In this document: positions 60,907-64,000 of the stretch, in pieces
Position numbering within the stretch: the first letter of the stretch is position 1
How the letters are laid out: every line of letters starts with the position of its first letter
NCBI RefSeq assembly: GCF_030034735.1
Contig: NZ_CP125370.1
Location: forward strand, 1,302,001 to 1,366,000
DNA from: Paenibacillus sp. RC334
GTDB taxonomy: Bacteria > Bacillota > Bacilli > Paenibacillales > Paenibacillaceae
Direction: 5' to 3'
Length of the DNA: 64,000 bases
Position numbers and translations under genes: made by a program
The notes under the pieces: model-generated
What the model was told of the DNA's origin: nothing
Databases searched by the model: none
What the model saw: only the letters and a program-made list of their open reading frames with translations

Positions 60907-61614
60907 TCACCCGCGCTGGTGGTTGCTGCTCATATAGGGTGGCTGAGCAATGTAGGAGCTGGACCAATGCCTATGCAGAAGGCCACGCTGAAATGCGGTT
61001 GGCTCAGACTCTGGGGTGTTGAATTGTTTCCATGCGGTTAGAAGCTCGTTGGTCATTCGCTGAATAACAGGATTCTTTTCCTCATAAGGGGGATTAAGCA
61101 GCTTGGAAGCATCTTCGACACAGAAGGACACTGCTGCGGCAAGGTAGCCGTGAATGGTCTGCTCTACATCATTTCCAAGGGAAACGTTAATCCAACTATG
61201 AACGGTTGCAAGTGTACCAATCGCATTGTATTGGATGAGTGTAGCTTCGAGTTGGTCGAATTCAAGCCAAGGGTACAAGGCTTTGGCGAGCTTAAGCAGG
61301 CGTTGGCCGGATAGGCGTGACTCTTTCACGTGTTGTAGGGAAGAGCGCTGGGCGTGCAGCATTTTATCAATGAGGGCGATACGCCAACCATCATTTTGCT
61401 GAACGGCAATATAAAGGCTTTTGATAGCCATGCCATCGAGGGATGTGAACTGAGGAAGCAGATCAGTGCGTGCATAGTGTTCCAGGTCTTGTAAACAGGT
61501 TAAGCGGCCATTGCGAAACAGCTCCTCCAGCCCGTAGGAACGAGTGAAGCCACCGACAGGCAGGGAAGGGTCCAACAGCAATGCGTAGTTCAGCAAACGA
61601 TTGCCTTTGTGCAA
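60907..61614 (-). CDS. ureF: UreF-type urease accessory protein without neighbouring urease genes
   Basis: A 235-residue all-helical protein with the UreF signature LLDPSLPVGGFTRSYGLEEL near the N-terminus, and family features YARTDLLPQFTSLDGMAIKS and QYNAIGTLATVHSWINVSLG. UreF works with UreD/H and UreG to load nickel into urease. None of the urease genes (ureABC, ureD, ureG, ureE) lies in the window. Start TTG 61614 has AAGGAGG nine bases upstream. The gene may belong to a split urease locus or have another role. Confidence 0.8.
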   Translation of the reverse strand: MHKGNRLLNYALLLDPSLPVGGFTRSYGLEELFRNGRLTCLQDLEHYARTDLLPQFTSLDGMAIKSLYIAVQQNDGWRIALIDKMLHAQRSSLQHVKESRLSGQRLLKLAKALYPWLEFDQLEATLIQYNAIGTLATVHSWINVSLGNDVEQTIHGYLAAAVSFCVEDASKLLNPPYEEKNPVIQRMTNELLTAWKQFNTPESEPTAFQRGLLHRHWSSSYIAQPPYMSSNHQRG

Positions 61615-61858
61615 TGCGGTTCGCCTCCTTGGAGTAGAATGTTTATGTTATATTAAATGACTTTAAAAATGAATTCAGAAAAAATTTAGAGATATTATGT
61701 AATATATATTTACACTCATAGTGTTGATATGTCAAATTAAATATTTTTATAGCTTTTATATGTTAGATTATTTGACATAAAAATAATTATTGTATTTATG
61801 TTTACAAATAGAATGCAAGGGAGTATAATAAATCTGTTGCCTCAAAACATTAGAATTT

Positions 61859-61941
61859 GCGGTCGTGGTGGAATGGCAGACACGCTATCTTGAGGGGGTA
61901 GTGGGCGTACGCCCGTGGAGGTTCGAGTCCTCTCGACCGCA
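61859..61941 (+). tRNA. tRNA-Leu (GAG), copy 2
   Basis: Same acceptor, anticodon loop TTGAGGG and T arm as the copy at 58464. Only three bases differ, all in the variable arm (GGGC-GTAC-GCCC), with two compensating to keep the pairing. CCA not encoded. Confidence 0.95.
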
Positions 61942-61964
61942 TTACATGCAAGACACAGTTAAAA

Positions 61965-62007
61965 AAGCATCCTGACACGTTTTTGACGTGATTGGCTGCT
62001 TTTTTTG
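61965..62007. terminator. terminator after tRNA-Leu copy 2
   Basis: AAAAAAGCATCC and GGCTGCTTTTTTT form the outer arms, with an inner ACACGT/GACGTG stem. Confidence 0.7.
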
Positions 62008-62093
62008 TTATATAAGCCGAACTAAAATATCCCTTTTTCCTAGCCACAGGAGCAGCCGTTTGGATTGGCTGCTTGTGAACAGGGATGGACCTG

Positions 62094-62579
62094 TCAGCTT
62101 TGTTGCAAGAGCTTCTCGATATCCCCCGCCAATTTATCCGGAGTTGTCTGTGGGGCATAGCGCTTAAATACGTTACCTTCGCGTGTAATCAAAAATTTAG
62201 TAAAATTCCATTTGATTGCTTTGGAGCCTAATACGCCCGGAGCTGTTTGGGTGAGGTAGCGGAATAAAGGGTGCGCCTGATCGCCATTGACATCTATTTT
62301 GGCAAACATCGGAAATGTAACTCCATAGTTGATCTGGCAAAACTCCGAAATTTCCTCGCTGGAACCCGGCTCTTGCTTGGCAAACTGGTTGCTGGGAAAC
62401 CCTAAGATTTCAAGACCCCGCTCATGGTATTGGTCATATAGCTCTTGTAGCGCCTTGTATTGGGGGGTTAGCCCGCATTTGCTGGCTGTATTCACGATGA
62501 GCAGTACTTTTCCTTCGTATGTGGACAACGGAATTTCTTTCCCTTGCAGGGTTTGTGCATCATGTTCATAAACGGTCAT
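62094..62579 (-). CDS. bsaA: glutathione peroxidase-like thiol peroxidase
   Basis: A 161-residue peroxidase of the Gpx family. The active cysteine lies in LIVNTASKCGLTPQYKAL, with the other catalytic residues in LGFPSNQFAKQEPGSS (Gln) and KWNFTKFLITREG (Trp, Asn). Bacterial Gpx of this type use thioredoxin rather than glutathione to reduce peroxides. Length and motifs match Bacillus BsaA. AGGAGG lies six bases before ATG 62579. It is monocistronic and cytoplasmic. Confidence 0.92.
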   Translation of the reverse strand: MTVYEHDAQTLQGKEIPLSTYEGKVLLIVNTASKCGLTPQYKALQELYDQYHERGLEILGFPSNQFAKQEPGSSEEISEFCQINYGVTFPMFAKIDVNGDQAHPLFRYLTQTAPGVLGSKAIKWNFTKFLITREGNVFKRYAPQTTPDKLAGDIEKLLQQS

Positions 62580-62913
62580 GGTTTTCCTCCTAATTTGATA
62601 TTCTACAATTAAATTGTAAGCAATTTAACGAAGAGTTGCAAGTCTATAAATAGATGTAATGCGCCGTCTGCTGCTGTAAAATCGTATTTTGTCCAAAACG
62701 GCAAATGGCACTGCAAATGGGGCAAATAGCGGTGTTTCTCATGGTAAAAACAGGTTCAATCGGCGTTTATCAGGTACATACAGCACTTTTCCTTTCTCTT
62801 TTACAAAAAAAGGACAAAAAATGCTCCCCATACGCCAATATTGACATGCCTCTTCATTTTCGAAAAGGGATGAAAAACCGAGATTGAAGGAGCTGGGAGA
62901 AGGATATTTGTGT

Positions 62914-62927
62914 TGTAAGCGCTATTA
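62914..62927. promoter_or_regulatory. cre-like site upstream of the c-di-AMP riboswitch
   Basis: TGTAAGCGCTATTA agrees with the CcpA consensus TGWNANCGNTNWCA except near the right end. It lies about 120 bases before the riboswitch. Otherwise 62580-63044 shows no gene. Confidence 0.4.
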
Positions 62928-63044
62928 TTAATCTTTTATGCTCCAAAGACCGATTTATAACCCCGCAGGTGAGCTTTACAGTGTTCCTTGCGCGGGTGTA
63001 TGATTCAAGACGTAATTTCAAATTAAGTGAATGAAGCAGCAACG

Positions 63045-63240
63045 AATTGTCTATAGCGCTGAATTTTGCAGTTGCAAAAGCGGGGGAACCAAACGAGATC
63101 TATGCGGCTTTTAAAGGGCCGAGTGTCTCAAGGGGTGAATTTTCTGGCCAAGTGTCAGAAATAGGGCGACTCTCACGTCCGAATCCGACAGCTAACCTCG
63201 TAAGCGTACAGGGAGAGGCAACAAACCGCCGTGTGCAGCC
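63045..63240 (+). ncRNA. c-di-AMP riboswitch (ydaO/yuaA type)
   Basis: The conserved ydaO blocks appear in order: GCGGGGGAACCAAA, AAGGGGTGAATTTT, AATAGGGCGACTCTC, GTCCGAATCCGACAGCTAAC, CTCGTAAGCGTA and the closing GGGAGAGGCAAC. Binding of cyclic di-AMP to this RNA favours a downstream terminator in known cases. One such terminator follows at 63266. The fit is to the motif as read by eye. Confidence 0.92.
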
Positions 63241-63265
63241 ATGGTTTATTTTATCATGGTTACGT

Positions 63266-63306
63266 AAGAAGCCGGAGGAAAGCCTTTTTCCTTTGGCTTC
63301 TTTTTG
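63266..63306 (+). terminator. attenuator of the c-di-AMP riboswitch
   Basis: AAGAAGCC pairs with GGCTTCTT, with inner AGGAAA/TTTCCT pairing, followed by TTTTT. It lies between the riboswitch and the next start codon. Confidence 0.82.
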
Positions 63307-63337
63307 TTGTCTTTTTATACCGGGAGAGGAGCTACTG

Positions 63338-63733
63338 ATGGAAGGTCGGCTAATCATTGTCACTGCACCGAATGAAACGGGCAGAAATTTTGTGAAATTG
63401 CTTATGTTCAAAAAACTGGCGTTTGCGGTTCTTACGAATAGCGCTCAGGAGGAACGACAGCTCAAAAAAATGGGTGTGGAGCATATTGTGCGCATCAATA
63501 CGATGCAAGCGGGGAAATGGAATTTTCCCAAAAAAGAAATTGGCTGCGTGTATTTGTTCGAGAACAGCTTGAATCTGACGTGCCGTTTTCTGCAAATATG
63601 CCGGCCGCTGACATCAGATTCGATCTATGTCATTACACACGGCTGTAATCCTCAAGGGATTTATCGAGGTTTGGGAGCGGACCATGTGATCTACACTTTG
63701 AATGGAGAGGTGGGTTTCCTGCTGAACGGATAG
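63338..63733 (+). CDS. 131-residue Rossmann-like protein at the head of a kdp-type operon
   Basis: An unrecognised soluble protein. It opens with a strand-turn-helix LIIVTAPNETGRNFVKLLMF and a second strand AFAVLTNSAQEERQLKKMG, then VEHIVRINT, suggesting a small Rossmann-like nucleotide-binding fold. Later segments are VYLFENSLNLTCRF and VIYTLNGEVGFLLN. It could be a truncated TrkA-N/KtrA-type domain, but the glycine pattern is weak. ATG 63338 follows GGGAGAGGAG; the longer frame from 63047 lies in the riboswitch. It is placed between the c-di-AMP riboswitch and kdpF, so a part in potassium homeostasis is likely. Confidence 0.7.
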   Translation: MEGRLIIVTAPNETGRNFVKLLMFKKLAFAVLTNSAQEERQLKKMGVEHIVRINTMQAGKWNFPKKEIGCVYLFENSLNLTCRFLQICRPLTSDSIYVITHGCNPQGIYRGLGADHVIYTLNGEVGFLLNG

Positions 63734-63841
63734 TCGCTTACGATATGGCTAATATAAATTAAAATTTTCAAAGTAATTGTATGTTGATTTTACGAGGGTG
63801 TAAGAATAACGATCTGAGGACAGATACGGGAGGGTATGAAC

Positions 63842-63949
63842 ATGATGGATATATACATGCTGCTCGTGATGGCTGCGAGTTATGGAGTGATACTGCTGTT
63901 TGTACGCTGGTGTGATGCACAGACCTCCAAAGGAGGGCGAAAAGGATGA
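63842..63949 (+). CDS. 35-residue membrane peptide before kdpF
   Basis: A small protein, MMDIYMLLVMAASYGVILLF in its first 20 residues, then VRWCDAQTSKGGRKG. One transmembrane helix and a positively charged end. Short ORFs with a helix and a WC motif are common just before kdpF, although they are rarely annotated. GGGAGGG lies seven bases before ATG 63842 (an in-frame ATG at 63836 is too close). The stop overlaps the kdpF start as ATGA, which supports real translation. Confidence 0.75.
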   Translation: MMDIYMLLVMAASYGVILLFVRWCDAQTSKGGRKG

Positions 63950-64000
63950 TGGTTGTGCTTACGCTTACGGCTATTGTGTTTGTGTATTTAATCTACGCAC
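63946..64000 (+). CDS. kdpF: KdpF-like subunit, cut by the right edge
   Basis: The 18 codons inside the window encode MMVVLTLTAIVFVYLIYA, one hydrophobic helix with the VxLIYA pattern of KdpF, the small stabilising subunit of the KdpFABC potassium-importing ATPase. GGAGG lies nine bases before ATG 63946. The 35-residue ORF, the c-di-AMP riboswitch upstream and this start suggest that kdpA, kdpB and kdpC follow beyond the window. Confidence 0.72.
   Translation, partial: MMVVLTLTAIVFVYLIYA

Noticed and set aside
62705..62887. 60-codon plus-strand frame upstream of the riboswitch
   Set aside because: No ribosome site and no recognisable motif. The region is better explained as leader DNA.

Overview
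The window looks like chromosomal DNA of a low-to-medium GC, spore-forming Gram-positive rod, most likely a Paenibacillus of the polymyxa group. The reasons are SpoVB and the cortex protein CmpA, the order ydcC-like / alr / ndoAI / ndoA / tex / cmpA / sprT-like shared with Bacillus subtilis, strong AAGGAGG ribosome sites, many TTG starts, and FMN and ydaO-type riboswitches. No phage, insertion sequence, CRISPR array or rRNA gene was seen. Everything here was read by eye; no database search was run.

Layout. 0-3.2 kb: tail of an AraC regulator, a secreted esterase, decayed gene fragments and an SRPBCC protein. 3.3-8 kb (minus strand): spoVB, then a surface-protein cluster made of an amidase, a class F-like sortase and a small His/Lys-rich protein ending in LPKTG, preceded by a polysaccharide deacetylase. 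8.6-12 kb: sugar ABC importer without its ATPase. 12.1-15.4 kb: TetR / HlyD / ABC-2 efflux operon behind two palindromes. 15.5-20.4 kb: OpuA-type glycine betaine importer whose permease is fused to two tandem binding domains, with a divergent GbsR-type regulator. 20.5-24.2 kb: para-nitrobenzyl esterase and a chemoreceptor. 24.4-25.7 kb: EamA transporter under an FMN riboswitch with an attenuator. 25.8-29.2 kb: two-component system plus ABC exporter. 30.4-35 kb: formate-THF ligase, then a Btr-like AraC regulator carrying its own siderophore-binding domain beside a matching lipoprotein, each behind a Fur-like box.

35.5-48.3 kb: a complete myo-inositol catabolic regulon, iolR divergent from iolA-B-C-D-E-T-G-H-I-J. 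The intergenic region holds two promoters, a cre-like site inside the iolA promoter and 11-bp repeats fitting the IolR operator pattern. Together these genes import inositol and turn it into acetyl-CoA, CO2 and DHAP.

48.3-56 kb: a LysE-type pseudogene, then the ydcC-like / alr / ndoAI / ndoA / tex block and the 44-codon cmpA gene on the opposite strand before an SprT-like gene. 56-62 kb: six tRNA genes (Asn, Ser, Glu, Lys and two Leu-GAG), a HAD phosphatase, DeoR and MarR regulators, two tandem paralogous HTH proteins plus a third small HTH, and an orphan ureF. 62-64 kb: a glutathione peroxidase, then a c-di-AMP (ydaO-type) riboswitch with its terminator, a 131-residue unknown protein, a 35-residue membrane peptide and the start of kdpF. 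The last group is probably the head of a kdp potassium-uptake operon.
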